Source of the DNA: an uncultured Faecalibacterium sp.
GTDB lineage: Bacteria; Bacillota; Clostridia; Oscillospirales; Ruminococcaceae
NCBI GenBank assembly: GCA_934561485.1
Contig: CAKTGS010000033.1
Coordinates: 1-20,591, forward strand
Length of the DNA stretch: 20,591 nt
Direction of reading: 5' to 3'
Positions 6,431 to 13,862 of the stretch are shown in pieces; positions within the stretch are counted from its first letter, which is position 1; every line of letters starts with the position of its first letter. Below the pieces are notes generated by a model that made no database searches, was not told the DNA's origin, and saw only the letters and a program-made list of their open reading frames with translations. Position numbers and translations under genes: made by a program.

Positions 6431-6505
6431 TGGTGACCCGTACCGGAATCGAACCGATGTTAAAGGCGTGAGAGGCCTCTGTCTTAACCGCTTGACCAAC
6501 GGGCC
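6431..6505 (-). tRNA. tRNA-Glu (CTC)
   Basis: A 75-base gene including encoded CCA. Acceptor GGCCCGT pairs with ACGGGTC (one G-U), discriminator A; anticodon stem GAGGC/GCCTT around the loop CTCTCAC gives anticodon CTC, reading GAG. The T stem ATCGG/CCGGT encloses TTCGATT. This is the minor CTC isoacceptor; a TTC tRNA-Glu must be elsewhere. First gene of the pair, transcribed from the promoter at 6547-6575. Confidence 0.96.
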
Positions 6506-6546
6506 ATACGTCCATTTTGCATCGGGTGTTCGCTCCCGACTTGGCT

Positions 6547-6575
6547 AGTTTATCACAGAGTACGACCTTTGTCAA
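6547..6575 (-). promoter_or_regulatory. Promoter of the tRNA-Glu/tRNA-Asn unit
   Basis: Minus strand: TTGACA (6570-6575), 17-base spacer, TGA-TAAACT (extended -10, hexamer at 6547-6552). It starts only 18 bases after the stop codon of the upstream minus-strand gene, with no hairpin between them, so some read-through from that gene into the tRNAs is possible. Confidence 0.7.
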
Positions 6576-6593
6576 CACCCAATTTCAACTTTT

Positions 6594-7217
6594 TTAAAAA
6601 ATCTGCCGCACGCCTGCTTTCACCAGGCCCAGCGCCAGCCCCAGATATACGCTCACCACCGTTTCGCCCCCGTCAAGGTCCATCTTCTGGCGCTGGGGCA
6701 GGCCGGAAAGCTGCCCTTCGTACAGGCAGTGCAGCTCTTTCAGCGCAGTGTAGTCGTTGGGGTGCATCAGGGTGCTGTGCTTGGGCAGTGCCATAGACCC
6801 GCTTTTTTCCAGCACTTCGCTGACGAACTGGGAGCAGAAATAGTGCCGGCGGCGCCGCCAGCGGATGTGCAGGGCGCACAGCAGCAGCCCCAGCACATTA
6901 AAACGGTACAGATTGCCGTGGGCCATCATGTGGTCAGCCCGGCGGCGGGCGCGGATGTAGGCGTCCTCGGTTACTTCCAGCGCATACAGTGCGCAGGGGG
7001 CATCCGGGCGCAGCTTGAACACACCCCGGTTCAGGTACTCCCGGCTGGGGCCTGCGGGGAACATGGTGTAGCCATTTTTGCGGGTGGAGCTGTACAGGCA
7101 GCTGAGGTCCTCGTCAAAGGCCAGAGATGCATGGGTATAGCTGGCTCCGGTGACGGCGTAGACCAGGTTGGACAGCAGGGTGCCCGAACGGGTGAGCAGG
7201 ATGTAGATGGTTTTCAT
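6594..7217 (-). CDS. Permuted papain-fold (YiiX/YycO-like) putative hydrolase
   Basis: A 207-residue protein that looks like the circularly permuted NlpC/P60 (papain-like) group. The histidine comes first, in THASLAFD (H29), and the nucleophile later, in HYFCSQFVSEVLEKSG (C128); CSQFV is the typical catalytic turn. YiiX/YaeF and YycO-type members are amidases or peptidases acting on peptidoglycan or lipoyl/peptide links, but the substrate here is unknown. A strongly basic patch (RWRRRRHY, 119-126) precedes the cysteine. No signal peptide is evident, although residues 5-25 are fairly hydrophobic. AAGGAG lies about 8 bases before the ATG at 7217. An 80-residue in-frame extension crosses the promoter and is rejected. 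It is a single gene, reading towards the tRNA unit. Family assignment rests on motif order only. Confidence 0.65.
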   Translation of the reverse strand: MKTIYILLTRSGTLLSNLVYAVTGASYTHASLAFDEDLSCLYSSTRKNGYTMFPAGPSREYLNRGVFKLRPDAPCALYALEVTEDAYIRARRRADHMMAHGNLYRFNVLGLLLCALHIRWRRRRHYFCSQFVSEVLEKSGSMALPKHSTLMHPNDYTALKELHCLYEGQLSGLPQRQKMDLDGGETVVSVYLGLALGLVKAGVRQIF

Positions 7218-7251
7218 GGTGGTGCTCCTTTTTGGTGGGGGCTGTGGTTCC

Positions 7252-7278
7252 ATTATACCATAAGCAAAGGTTCTTTGC
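7252..7278 (-). promoter_or_regulatory. Extended -10 promoter with an inverted repeat at -35
   Basis: Minus strand: TGG-TATAAT (7252-7260), a perfect extended -10, with only a poor -35 (TGGCAA). A perfect six-base inverted repeat, GCAAAG (7264-7269) and CTTTGC (7273-7278), lies in the spacer, where a regulator could bind. Confidence 0.6.
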
Positions 7279-7600
7279 CATAAAAAACGATTGAAATGCC
7301 GTAAAAATTGCAGAAGCAGGAAAAAGTCAAACCCGAACAGCCGGTACAGCAGGCTGCTGGACGGGGCAATGCCGCTGGCCGGGAACCGTGCTTCCACCCG
7401 GGCGTTCAGCGGGTTGGGCAAATTGGCACGATTTCTCCATGAATCCCAGCTCGTCAAAGTTTTATCAAAATGCGGAATTTCGGCCTGTCTGCCTTATTTT
7501 TCCACAGTTTGCGGGGCGTGGCCGTTTCCTGAATTTACTTCAACTGGTTAAGATTCTTAATGAAATTTGTTTCTTTTTTGCAAACAGCATGATTCGTTCA
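7279..7600. other. Intergenic region with no recognised gene
   Basis: The stretch between the papain-fold gene and the pckA promoter. The part 7290-7440 is GC-rich like coding DNA and stays open on the minus strand, but there is no ribosome site and no family I recognise; it may be a decayed gene fragment. From about 7440 it turns AT-rich. A 13-base palindrome (CAGCAG-G-CTGCTG, 7347-7359) is present. Nothing else is supported. Confidence 0.4.
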
Positions 7601-7628
7601 TTGATTTCCGGAAGCTTTTATGTATAAT
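7601..7628 (+). promoter_or_regulatory. pckA promoter
   Basis: TTGATT (7601-7606), 16-base spacer, TATAAT (7623-7628). The predicted start near 7635 gives a leader of about 115 bases. The leader can form CAGCGCC/GGCGCTG (7672-7678 with 7691-7697) or, alternatively, CCCGTA/TACGGG (7677-7682 with 7705-7710); the two share bases 7677-7678. Confidence 0.7.
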
Positions 7629-7750
7629 GATAAACAGGGGAATTTGCATCACATGATTTAACGCCCCTGCGCAGCGCCCGTACCGCAAAAGGCGCTGTGT
7701 TCCCTACGGGATGTAATGTAAGGATCAAACGAAAGTAGAGGTACGCAAAT

Positions 7751-9355
7751 ATGGCAAAGTTGGATCTTACCAAGTATGGCATTACCGGCACGACCGAAGT
7801 CGTGTACAACCCCTCCTACGAGCAGCTGTTCGAGGAAGAGACCAAGCCCGAGCTGGAAGGCTACGAGAAGGGCCGGGTCAGCGAGCTGGGTGCTGTGAAC
7901 GTGATGACCGGCATTTACACCGGCCGTTCCCCCAAGGATAAGTTCATCGTGATGGACGAGAACTCCAAGGACACCGTGTGGTGGACCAGCGATGAGTACA
8001 AGAACGACAACCACCCCGCTTCTCAGGAAGCATGGGCTGCTGTGAAGGCCATCGCTCAGAAGGAGCTGTCCAACAAGCGCCTGTACGTTGTGGATGCATT
8101 CTGCGGTGCCAACAAGGATACCCGCATGGCCATCCGCTTTGTCATGGAAGTTGCATGGCAGGCACACTTTGTCACCAACATGTTCATCAAGCCCACCGCT
8201 GAGGAACTGGAGAACTTTGAGCCGGATTTCGTTGTCTACAACGCATCCAAGGCCAAGGTGGAGAACTACAAGGAGCTGGGCCTGAACTCTGAGACTGCTG
8301 TTGTGTTCAACATCACCAGCAAGGAGCAGGTCATCGTCAACACCTGGTACGGCGGCGAGATGAAGAAGGGCATGTTCTCCATGATGAACTACTTCCTGCC
8401 GCTGAAGGGCATTGCTTCCATGCACTGCTCTGCCAACACCGACAAGAACGGCGAGAACACCGCCATCTTCTTCGGTCTGTCCGGCACCGGCAAGACCACC
8501 CTGTCCACCGATCCCAAGCGTCTGCTGATCGGCGATGACGAGCACGGCTGGGACGACAACGGCGTGTTCAACTTTGAGGGTGGCTGCTACGCAAAGGTCA
8601 TCAACCTGGATAAGGACTCCGAGCCGGACATCTACAATGCCATCAAGCGCAACGCCCTGCTGGAGAACGTTACCCTGGACGCTGAGGGTCACATCGATTT
8701 CGCTGATAAGAGCGTGACCGAGAACACCCGTGTGTCCTACCCCATCAACCACATCCAGAACATCGTGCGCCCCATCTCTTCTGCACCCGCAGCCAAGAAC
8801 GTCATCTTCCTGTCTGCTGACGCATTCGGCGTGCTGCCCCCGGTCTCCATCCTGACCCCGGAGCAGACCCAGTACTACTTCCTGTCCGGCTTCACCGCAA
8901 AGCTGGCCGGCACCGAGCGCGGCATCACCGAGCCCACTCCCACCTTCTCCGCTTGCTTCGGCCAGGCCTTCCTGGAGCTGCATCCCACCAAGTACGCTGA
9001 GGAACTGGTGAAGAAGATGAAGGCCAGCGGCGCCAAGGCTTACCTGGTGAACACCGGCTGGAACGGCACCGGCAAGCGCATTTCCATCAAGGATACCCGT
9101 GGTATCATTGATGCCATCCTGAGCGGCGCCATCAACGAGGCTCCCACCAAGAAGATCCCCTACTTTGACTTCGAGGTTCCCACCGCTCTGCCTGGCGTTG
9201 ATCCCGCTATCCTGGATCCCCGCGACACCTATGCCGATGCTTCTCAGTGGGAAGAGAAGGCAAAGGATCTGGCAGGCCGCTTCATCAAGAACTTTGCAAA
9301 GTACGAAGGCAACGAGCATGGCAAGGCACTGGTTTCTGCCGGCCCCCAGCTGTAA
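7751..9355 (+). CDS. pckA: Phosphoenolpyruvate carboxykinase (ATP)
   Basis: A 534-residue cytosolic enzyme interconverting oxaloacetate + ATP and PEP + CO2 + ADP; length agrees with the family (about 540). [10 protein letters not shown] (56-65) is the substrate-binding segment. K206 and H225 match the metal ligands. GLSGTGKTT (242-250) is the P-loop, and DDEHGW (262-267) holds the second metal/nucleotide motif. In gut anaerobes it often runs in the PEP-carboxylating direction, making oxaloacetate and ATP; the direction here is not shown by sequence. AGAGG lies 9 bases before the ATG. Codon use is strongly biased to C/G-ending codons (AAG, AAC, CTG), more than in its neighbours, which fits very high expression. 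It is monocistronic, with its own promoter and a strong terminator. Confidence 0.98.
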   Translation: MAKLDLTKYGITGTTEVVYNPSYEQLFEEETKPELEGYEKGRVSELGAVNVMTGIYTGRSPKDKFIVMDENSKDTVWWTSDEYKNDNHPASQEAWAAVKAIAQKELSNKRLYVVDAFCGANKDTRMAIRFVMEVAWQAHFVTNMFIKPTAEELENFEPDFVVYNASKAKVENYKELGLNSETAVVFNITSKEQVIVNTWYGGEMKKGMFSMMNYFLPLKGIASMHCSANTDKNGENTAIFFGLSGTGKTTLSTDPKRLLIGDDEHGWDDNGVFNFEGGCYAKVINLDKDSEPDIYNAIKRNALLENVTLDAEGHIDFADKSVTENTRVSYPINHIQNIVRPISSAPAAKNVIFLSADAFGVLPPVSILTPEQTQYYFLSGFTAKLAGTERGITEPTPTFSACFGQAFLELHPTKYAEELVKKMKASGAKAYLVNTGWNGTGKRISIKDTRGIIDAILSGAINEAPTKKIPYFDFEVPTALPGVDPAILDPRDTYADASQWEEKAKDLAGRFIKNFAKYEGNEHGKALVSAGPQL

Positions 9356-9399
9356 GTGCTGACAAGCGCATTTTTCTGAACGCTCCATAAAAAGATCTT

Positions 9400-9444
9400 C
9401 CCGCCCGCTTTGCGGCTCATGGACCGAGCTGCAGAGCGGGCGGG
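9400..9444 (+). terminator. pckA terminator
   Basis: A stem of about 19 pairs with a few G-U pairs: CCCGCCCGCT (9400-9409) against AGCGGGCGGG (9435-9444), continuing inward to a seven-base loop at 9419-9425. It is followed by TTTGTTTTTGG on the plus strand. It lies 44 bases beyond the pckA stop codon. Confidence 0.9.
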
Positions 9445-9480
9445 TTTGTTTTTGGAACAGGGGCGTACCGCACAAAACAC

Positions 9481-9517
9481 AAGGCCCCCGCTCTGTTTCG
9501 TTCAGAGCGGGGGCCTT
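9481..9517 (-). terminator. Terminator of the minus-strand membrane-protein gene
   Basis: Fifteen perfect pairs, AAGGCCCCCGCTCTG (9481-9495) with its complement (9503-9517), loop of seven. The minus-strand tail is GTGTTTTGTG. It is convergent with, and 36 bases from, the pckA terminator. Confidence 0.8.
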
Positions 9518-9542
9518 GTGCACTATATGGATGCGAGGGGGA

Positions 9543-10064
9543 TCAGGCGGTTTCTTTTGCTACGCTCTTTGCAGCCAGAGCCTTGGCGGGCTTCATCAGC
9601 AGCACGCACACGCCGTTGAACACCAGCGAGCCGATGATGTAGGTGGCAAAGAACAGCGGCAGGTGAGAGGCAAACGCCTGGGTGTCGATGCAGGCCACAG
9701 TCAGGTAGGCAAAGCCTACGTTGTTGAGCACCTTGGGGGCGTAGGGGTGCAGGATGATCAGAATGAACAGCACGATGGCCAGCGGGATGAGGAAGCCGAA
9801 GAAGCTGCCCAGCACCGGGGTAAGCGCCGTAATGGCCAGCAGGGCTGCCACGGTAAAGGCCAGGCCCACCAGGCCGCCCACTTCCACCGCCACAAAGCGG
9901 TCCTTGATGTCGCCTTCCATGGTAAACAGCATGATGTTGCTGAGGAAGATCAGCCAGCTGTATTCAAAGCCGACTACATGCAGCACGGCATTGACCACCA
10001 GGATCCAGACAAGCAGCATCAGGCGGAAGTACAGCAGAAAACGCTTGGTAACGGCTTCGTTCAT
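9543..10064 (-). CDS. Small multi-pass membrane protein, possibly DUF1097-like
   Basis: A 173-residue integral membrane protein. Hydrophobic segments lie at about 12-31, 36-49, 62-82, 84-106, 115-126 and 134-156, with a lysine/alanine-rich cytoplasmic-looking tail (KPAKALAAKSVAKETA). The size and the glycine-rich last helix (GSLVFNG) recall the DUF1097/YcdZ group, but I am not certain of the family. No catalytic or transporter signature is seen. The ATG at 10064 has AAGGAG seven bases upstream. The gene is monocistronic, with a promoter at 10169-10197 and a strong terminator. It is divergent from the nucleotidyltransferase gene. Confidence 0.75.
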   Translation of the reverse strand: MNEAVTKRFLLYFRLMLLVWILVVNAVLHVVGFEYSWLIFLSNIMLFTMEGDIKDRFVAVEVGGLVGLAFTVAALLAITALTPVLGSFFGFLIPLAIVLFILIILHPYAPKVLNNVGFAYLTVACIDTQAFASHLPLFFATYIIGSLVFNGVCVLLMKPAKALAAKSVAKETA

Positions 10065-10168
10065 AAGAAACTCCTTTTGTTAAAAACATGGTTGAATGTA
10101 CGGGTTGTATTTGCACTGACCCGCAAAAAGGCCAGAAATGCAATTTTAGCTTGCGGTGCGTCTGCTAT

Positions 10169-10197
10169 AGTATACAATATTTTCCAACAAAAAACAA
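10169..10197 (-). promoter_or_regulatory. Promoter of the membrane-protein gene
   Basis: Minus strand: TTGTTT (10192-10197), 17-base spacer, TATACT (10169-10174). The -10 is good and the -35 moderate. It implies a leader of about 100 bases. Confidence 0.55.
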
Positions 10198-10277
10198 GAG
10201 ATTGACAATATTTAATTTACAAAATATGCAACTTGAAATTGCAAAAGCGCCTCTTTCGGCAAAAGCGGGGCCTGTTC

Positions 10278-10306
10278 TTGCCGTGCCGTGCAAACGGGTG
10301 TATAAT
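10278..10306 (+). promoter_or_regulatory. Promoter of the nucleotidyltransferase gene
   Basis: TTGCCG (10278-10283), 17-base spacer, TATAAT (10301-10306), 53 bases before the start codon. An inverted repeat TGCAA-N7-TTGCA (10227-10243) lies about 50 bases upstream of the -10 and could be a regulator site. Confidence 0.65.
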
Positions 10307-10359
10307 GGAACCGAACAATCTCTGCCCCGCAGGCGCAGAGCAACAGGAGGAGATACAGC

Positions 10360-11280
10360 ATGAACAAACCGGTACTGGTGGTTATGGCGGCCGGCATGGG
10401 CAGCCGCTACGGCGGCATGAAGCAGATCGACCCGGTAGGCCCCAATGGCCAGGTGATTATGGATTATTCCATTTACGATGCGCACCGCGCGGGCTTTGAC
10501 ACCGTGATCTTTGTGATCAAGCACGAGATCGAGGATGCCTTCAAGGCGGCCATCGGCGACCGCGTGGCCAAGGTGATGAAAGTGAACTATGCCTTCCAGC
10601 AGCTGGACGAACTGCCCGCAGGCTTTGCCATTCCCGAAGGGCGTGTAAAGCCCTGGGGCACCTGCCACGCCGTGCTGGCAGCAAAGGACCTGATCGATGG
10701 TCCCTTTGCGGTGATCAACGCGGACGACTACTATGGCCCGGAAGCCTTCAAGGTGATGTACGACTACCTGTCCACCCACGAGGACGGCGATTTTTACCAG
10801 TACTGCATGGTGAGCTACCTGCTGAAGAACACCGTATCGGAACACGGCAGTGTGGCCCGCGGTGTGTGCCGGACCAACCCGGACGGCACCCTGCACAGCG
10901 TGACCGAGCGCACCCGTATTGAACCCTACGAAAACGGCGTACACTTTACCGAGGACGGCGGCGCAAGCTGGACCGACCTGCCCGGCGATACTCCGGTGAG
11001 CATGAACCTGTGGGGCTTTGGCAAGAGCTTTCTGACCGAGGCCGAGAACCGCTTTGCCGCCTGGCTCACCGCAAACCTGCCCGGCAACCCACTCAAGTGC
11101 GAATACTTCCTGCCGCTGGTGGTCACTGAGCTGATCGAAGAAGGCAGGGCAAAGATCCAGGTGCTGCGCAGCACCGATAAATGGTACGGCGTGACCTACC
11201 GGGAGGACAAACCCCTGGTGGTGGAAGCCATTGCCCGCAAAACGGCAGCGCGCCAGTACCCGGAAAAGCTCTGGGGCTGA
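10360..11280 (+). CDS. Sugar-1-phosphate nucleotidyltransferase family protein
   Basis: A 306-residue protein of the NTP-transferase fold that makes NDP-sugars from a sugar-1-phosphate and NTP. The N-terminal AAGMGSRYGGMKQ (10-22) is the nucleotide-binding G-x-G-x-R ... K signature. KPWGTCHAVLAAK (97-109) is the base/sugar-binding segment, and INADDYYG (119-126) carries the metal-binding aspartates. There is no left-handed beta-helix hexapeptide region, so it is a short, single-domain type. Relatives often sit beside a sugar kinase, but here the gene stands alone between its own promoter and a strong terminator. AGGAGG lies about 9 bases before the ATG. Sugar and nucleotide specificity cannot be told. 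Confidence 0.85.
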   Translation: MNKPVLVVMAAGMGSRYGGMKQIDPVGPNGQVIMDYSIYDAHRAGFDTVIFVIKHEIEDAFKAAIGDRVAKVMKVNYAFQQLDELPAGFAIPEGRVKPWGTCHAVLAAKDLIDGPFAVINADDYYGPEAFKVMYDYLSTHEDGDFYQYCMVSYLLKNTVSEHGSVARGVCRTNPDGTLHSVTERTRIEPYENGVHFTEDGGASWTDLPGDTPVSMNLWGFGKSFLTEAENRFAAWLTANLPGNPLKCEYFLPLVVTELIEEGRAKIQVLRSTDKWYGVTYREDKPLVVEAIARKTAARQYPEKLWG

Positions 11281-11292
11281 GCGCAGAACAGC

Positions 11293-11334
11293 AAAAAGAG
11301 AACCGTGTTCCTGCTGGAACACGGTTCTCTTTTT
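11293..11334 (+). terminator. Bidirectional terminator between convergent genes
   Basis: AAAAAGAGAACCGTGTTCC (11293-11311) pairs with 11316-11334 around a TGCT loop, 19 pairs. It is followed by a T-run on the plus strand and by TTTTT within the stem on the minus strand. It can end the nucleotidyltransferase transcript and, from the other side, the EAL-GGDEF transcript. Confidence 0.9.
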
Positions 11335-11347
11335 TGTGCACAAAACC

Positions 11348-11363
11348 CCGGCAAAAACGCCGG
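11348..11363 (-). terminator. Short hairpin after the EAL-GGDEF gene
   Basis: CCGGC (11348-11352) pairs with GCCGG (11359-11363). On the minus strand it is followed by GGTTTTGTG. It lies 18 bases past the stop codon. It is weak alone, but backed by the larger hairpin at 11293-11334. Confidence 0.5.
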
Positions 11364-11381
11364 AAATAATTATTCTAATAT

Positions 11382-13643
11382 TTATTTTTCGCTGATTTTT
11401 ACGTTACTGCGTTTGTTTCTGCAATTTCGCTGGGGGGGGGGAGAGGGAAGAGCTGCATCCTCGTCTGAGAAGATCCAGATGGTCTCGTCAATGTGGGCGC
11501 CGCTGCTGGAATAAGATGTGACCTTGATGCGGAAATGAGTGCCATCGTTTTTGATGAAGTTGATCTCGGCCATGCTGCCGTTCAGCACTTCGCTGCGCAC
11601 CATGTCGTAATCAAAAATGGCATTGAAGTCTTCCTGGCATTCGGGCTTGACATAGGTGTCGCGGTAGGCGGCCATGGAAGCGCGGAAGGAGCCGCCGGTG
11701 GTGTCCAGAATTTTCTGGAAGTAGTCCGGAATGATGATGCTGCGCATCGTGTCCTCCTGCAGGTTCACCACGTACACGCCCCGGTATTTGGGGGCCAGCA
11801 GCCGCAGGAAGTGCTCGGCATCCTTCTTCTGGGTCAGGGAGCGTTCCAGCTTTTCGTTCAGGCCCTGCAGCTGGCGCTCGCGGCCATTGCGGTCGTAGTA
11901 AGCCAGCTTGTCGCGGCGCATGGCGGCTTCGGCCTTGTTCAGGGCCTCGTCCAGCTTGTGCAGGTTGGCGGTGTTCTGGATGCCCACCGAGATCTCGCAG
12001 TCCTTCTCTTTCAGGAAGGAGCGCATCCGGTCGGAAGCGGTCCACACGTCATAGAGCAGAGCATTGGGGGTCAGGATCACAAATTCATCCCCGCCAATGC
12101 GGTAGATGCGGCTGCTGATAAAGAACTTGCGGGCCGCGTTGGCAATGGTGCACAGCAGGTTGTCGCCGCTGTGGTGGCCAAGGTGATCGTTCACCTCGTG
12201 CAGGCCCACCACATCAATGTAGGTGCACACCATGGAATCGTAGTTGGCATACTGCAGGTCCCGCAGGTCGGTTTCGTACTGGCTGCGGTTGTACAGGCCG
12301 GTAAGGGTGTCGTGGCTGTAGGAGAAGTCCAGCTCCTCACTGAGCTGGTCGGCCTGTGCGTTGGCACGCATCAGCACGGTGGCCCAGGGGGTCTGTGCCG
12401 AACAGTTGCGGCAGGGCAGCACCTCCATGGTGATCCAGGTAAAGCTGTTGGCCACCAGCTTGCGGAAGCGGTAGAACTCCGGCTGCTGGGAGTGGAACAG
12501 GATGTCCCGCAGCATTTCCAGGTCGGTCCACTCGCGGAACTGCTCCGCATCGTCCGGATGCACCACCTTATCGGAGATCAGCCGGTCACAGAAGGCGGCA
12601 AAATCTTCTTCCTGCTGCAGGTCACAGCCGGGCAGGCGGGCGTCCCGCTTGACCACCTGATAATCGCCGGTGACCAGGTTGAGCAGCGAAAGCTCCAATA
12701 CGCTGTCGGTAAAGATCTGGTACGCCTGCAGCGCCAGGGCGGTCTTTTCGCCGTCCGGGTTTTCCGCGGCACGGCGGTCGCGGCGCATCAGGTCGCGGTG
12801 CATGTCCCAGTAATCCTCGTTGTTGGGCTGGGCCAGCAGCTGCTCGGCATTTTCCACCGACATGGGCTTGAAGAAATAATAGCCCTGGGTGTACAGGCAG
12901 TCGGCAGCCTGCAGCATGGACACCTGCTCCGGGGTCTCCACACCCTCGGCAATGATGGGCAGGTTCAGCCGGTGGGCCATGTTTACCACCGACTCCACGA
13001 TCTGCACGCCCTTGCTGCGGTTCTGCTGGTTCATGTCGATCAGCTTCATGTCCAGCTTGATGGCGTCCACATTGGTGTCCTTGAGCATGTTCAGGGAAGA
13101 ATAGCCGCTGCCAAAGTCGTCCATCATCACCGAGAAGCCCTTGCGGTGCAGGCCCTGAATGGTGTTTTCCAACACCGAGGGGGTCTCGGCTGCCATGGTC
13201 TCGGTGATCTCGGCCACCAGAAGCTTGGGTTCCAGCTGGTACTTCTCCACCAGGTCGGAGAAGATCTGCGGCACATCCAGGTTGGCAATGTCCACCACCG
13301 AGACGTTTACCGACACCGGCACCAGGTTGCTGCCGCTGGCCTGCCACTTCTGCAGGGTCTGGCAGACGGACTCCCAGATGTACTGGTCCAGCTGGGTGAT
13401 CAGGCCGGTGCGTTCCAGCAGGGGCATGAACTCGGCCGGCTGCACGCAGCCGCGGGTGGGATGGTTCCAGCGCACCAGGGCTTCCATGCCCACAATGGCA
13501 CGGGTTATGCTGTTGCACTTGGGCTGCAGAAAAAAGCAGAATTCGTGGTTTTTCAGTCCACGCTCCAGCTCACTGAGCAGCTGCTGGCTGACATCCGGCA
13601 CAGCGGTGCCGTGATCCTTGTTCAGCTTCGTGTTTTCAGACAT
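11382..13643 (-). CDS. EAL-GGDEF cyclic-di-GMP protein with PAS-like C-terminal domain
   Basis: A 753-residue soluble protein with an N-terminal EAL phosphodiesterase domain (about 20-270), a linking sensor-like region (about 290-430), a GGDEF diguanylate cyclase domain (about 440-590), a helical linker (590-615) and a PAS-like end (about 618-728). EAL residues look complete: E54-A-L, N113, E145 (EITET), D175-D176 (DDFGSG), K196, E233 (AEGVE) and Q253 (QGY). The GGDEF motif is intact at 517-521, with D477 and N485-D486; no RxxD inhibitory site precedes it. The order EAL then GGDEF is the reverse of the usual one. No transmembrane helix is seen. The start has GAGG seven bases upstream. A run of ten C residues (minus strand, 11441-11432) codes for PPP near residue 735; one base fewer would end the protein at 11404 with a different tail. 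Confidence 0.9.
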   Translation of the reverse strand: MSENTKLNKDHGTAVPDVSQQLLSELERGLKNHEFCFFLQPKCNSITRAIVGMEALVRWNHPTRGCVQPAEFMPLLERTGLITQLDQYIWESVCQTLQKWQASGSNLVPVSVNVSVVDIANLDVPQIFSDLVEKYQLEPKLLVAEITETMAAETPSVLENTIQGLHRKGFSVMMDDFGSGYSSLNMLKDTNVDAIKLDMKLIDMNQQNRSKGVQIVESVVNMAHRLNLPIIAEGVETPEQVSMLQAADCLYTQGYYFFKPMSVENAEQLLAQPNNEDYWDMHRDLMRRDRRAAENPDGEKTALALQAYQIFTDSVLELSLLNLVTGDYQVVKRDARLPGCDLQQEEDFAAFCDRLISDKVVHPDDAEQFREWTDLEMLRDILFHSQQPEFYRFRKLVANSFTWITMEVLPCRNCSAQTPWATVLMRANAQADQLSEELDFSYSHDTLTGLYNRSQYETDLRDLQYANYDSMVCTYIDVVGLHEVNDHLGHHSGDNLLCTIANAARKFFISSRIYRIGGDEFVILTPNALLYDVWTASDRMRSFLKEKDCEISVGIQNTANLHKLDEALNKAEAAMRRDKLAYYDRNGRERQLQGLNEKLERSLTQKKDAEHFLRLLAPKYRGVYVVNLQEDTMRSIIIPDYFQKILDTTGGSFRASMAAYRDTYVKPECQEDFNAIFDYDMVRSEVLNGSMAEINFIKNDGTHFRIKVTSYSSSGAHIDETIWIFSDEDAALPSPPPQRNCRNKRSNVKISEK
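11432..11441. repeat. Ten-base G:C homopolymer inside the EAL-GGDEF gene
   Basis: Ten G residues on the plus strand, ten C on the coding strand, about 17 codons before the annotated stop. Slippage by one base changes the last residues and the stop position. It is either a sequencing-sensitive tract or a contingency site. Confidence 0.85.
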
Positions 13644-13716
13644 AGCTATTCCTCGCGATCAGACAGGTTCTGCAAGTTTTGTCGGGATTGGACATAATAA
13701 GTCAATTCTAGATATC

Positions 13717-13745
13717 AGTATAACACCATTCTTCCAGTTTGAAAA
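13717..13745 (-). promoter_or_regulatory. Promoter of the EAL-GGDEF gene
   Basis: Minus strand: TTTTCA (13740-13745), 17-base spacer, TGT-TATACT (extended -10, hexamer 13717-13722). The leader is about 70 bases. Confidence 0.6.
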
Positions 13746-13825
13746 TAGCAATCCGCTAACTTTTGCAAACAAACTTCCTGCCAAAAATTTGGCACAGCTT
13801 ATTCAAAGGAGCCCGCAAGAAAAAA

Positions 13826-13852
13826 GCCGCACCGGCAGCGGGCCGGTGCGGC
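13826..13852 (-). terminator. Terminator of the CmpB-family gene
   Basis: GCCGCACCGGC (13826-13836) pairs perfectly with GCCGGTGCGGC (13842-13852), loop of five. The minus-strand tail is TTTTTTCTTG. It begins 10 bases after the stop codon. Confidence 0.9.
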
Positions 13853-13862
13853 GGAATGTGCA

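Noticed and set aside
7658..9523. A 621-codon open frame on the minus strand opposite pckA
   Set aside because: Antisense shadow caused by strong third-position bias in pckA; no recognisable domain or start signal.
10202..10230. Plus-strand promoter TTGACA-N17-TATGCA upstream of the nucleotidyltransferase
   Set aside because: The -10 is poor, and a much better promoter (TTGCCG-N17-TATAAT) lies nearer the gene at 10278-10306.
11493..13697. A 734-codon open frame on the plus strand opposite the EAL-GGDEF gene
   Set aside because: It is the antisense shadow of a GC-rich gene. It has no ribosome site, and its composition (very rich in H, V, G, Q and A) is typical of such shadows, while the minus strand shows clear EAL and GGDEF motifs.
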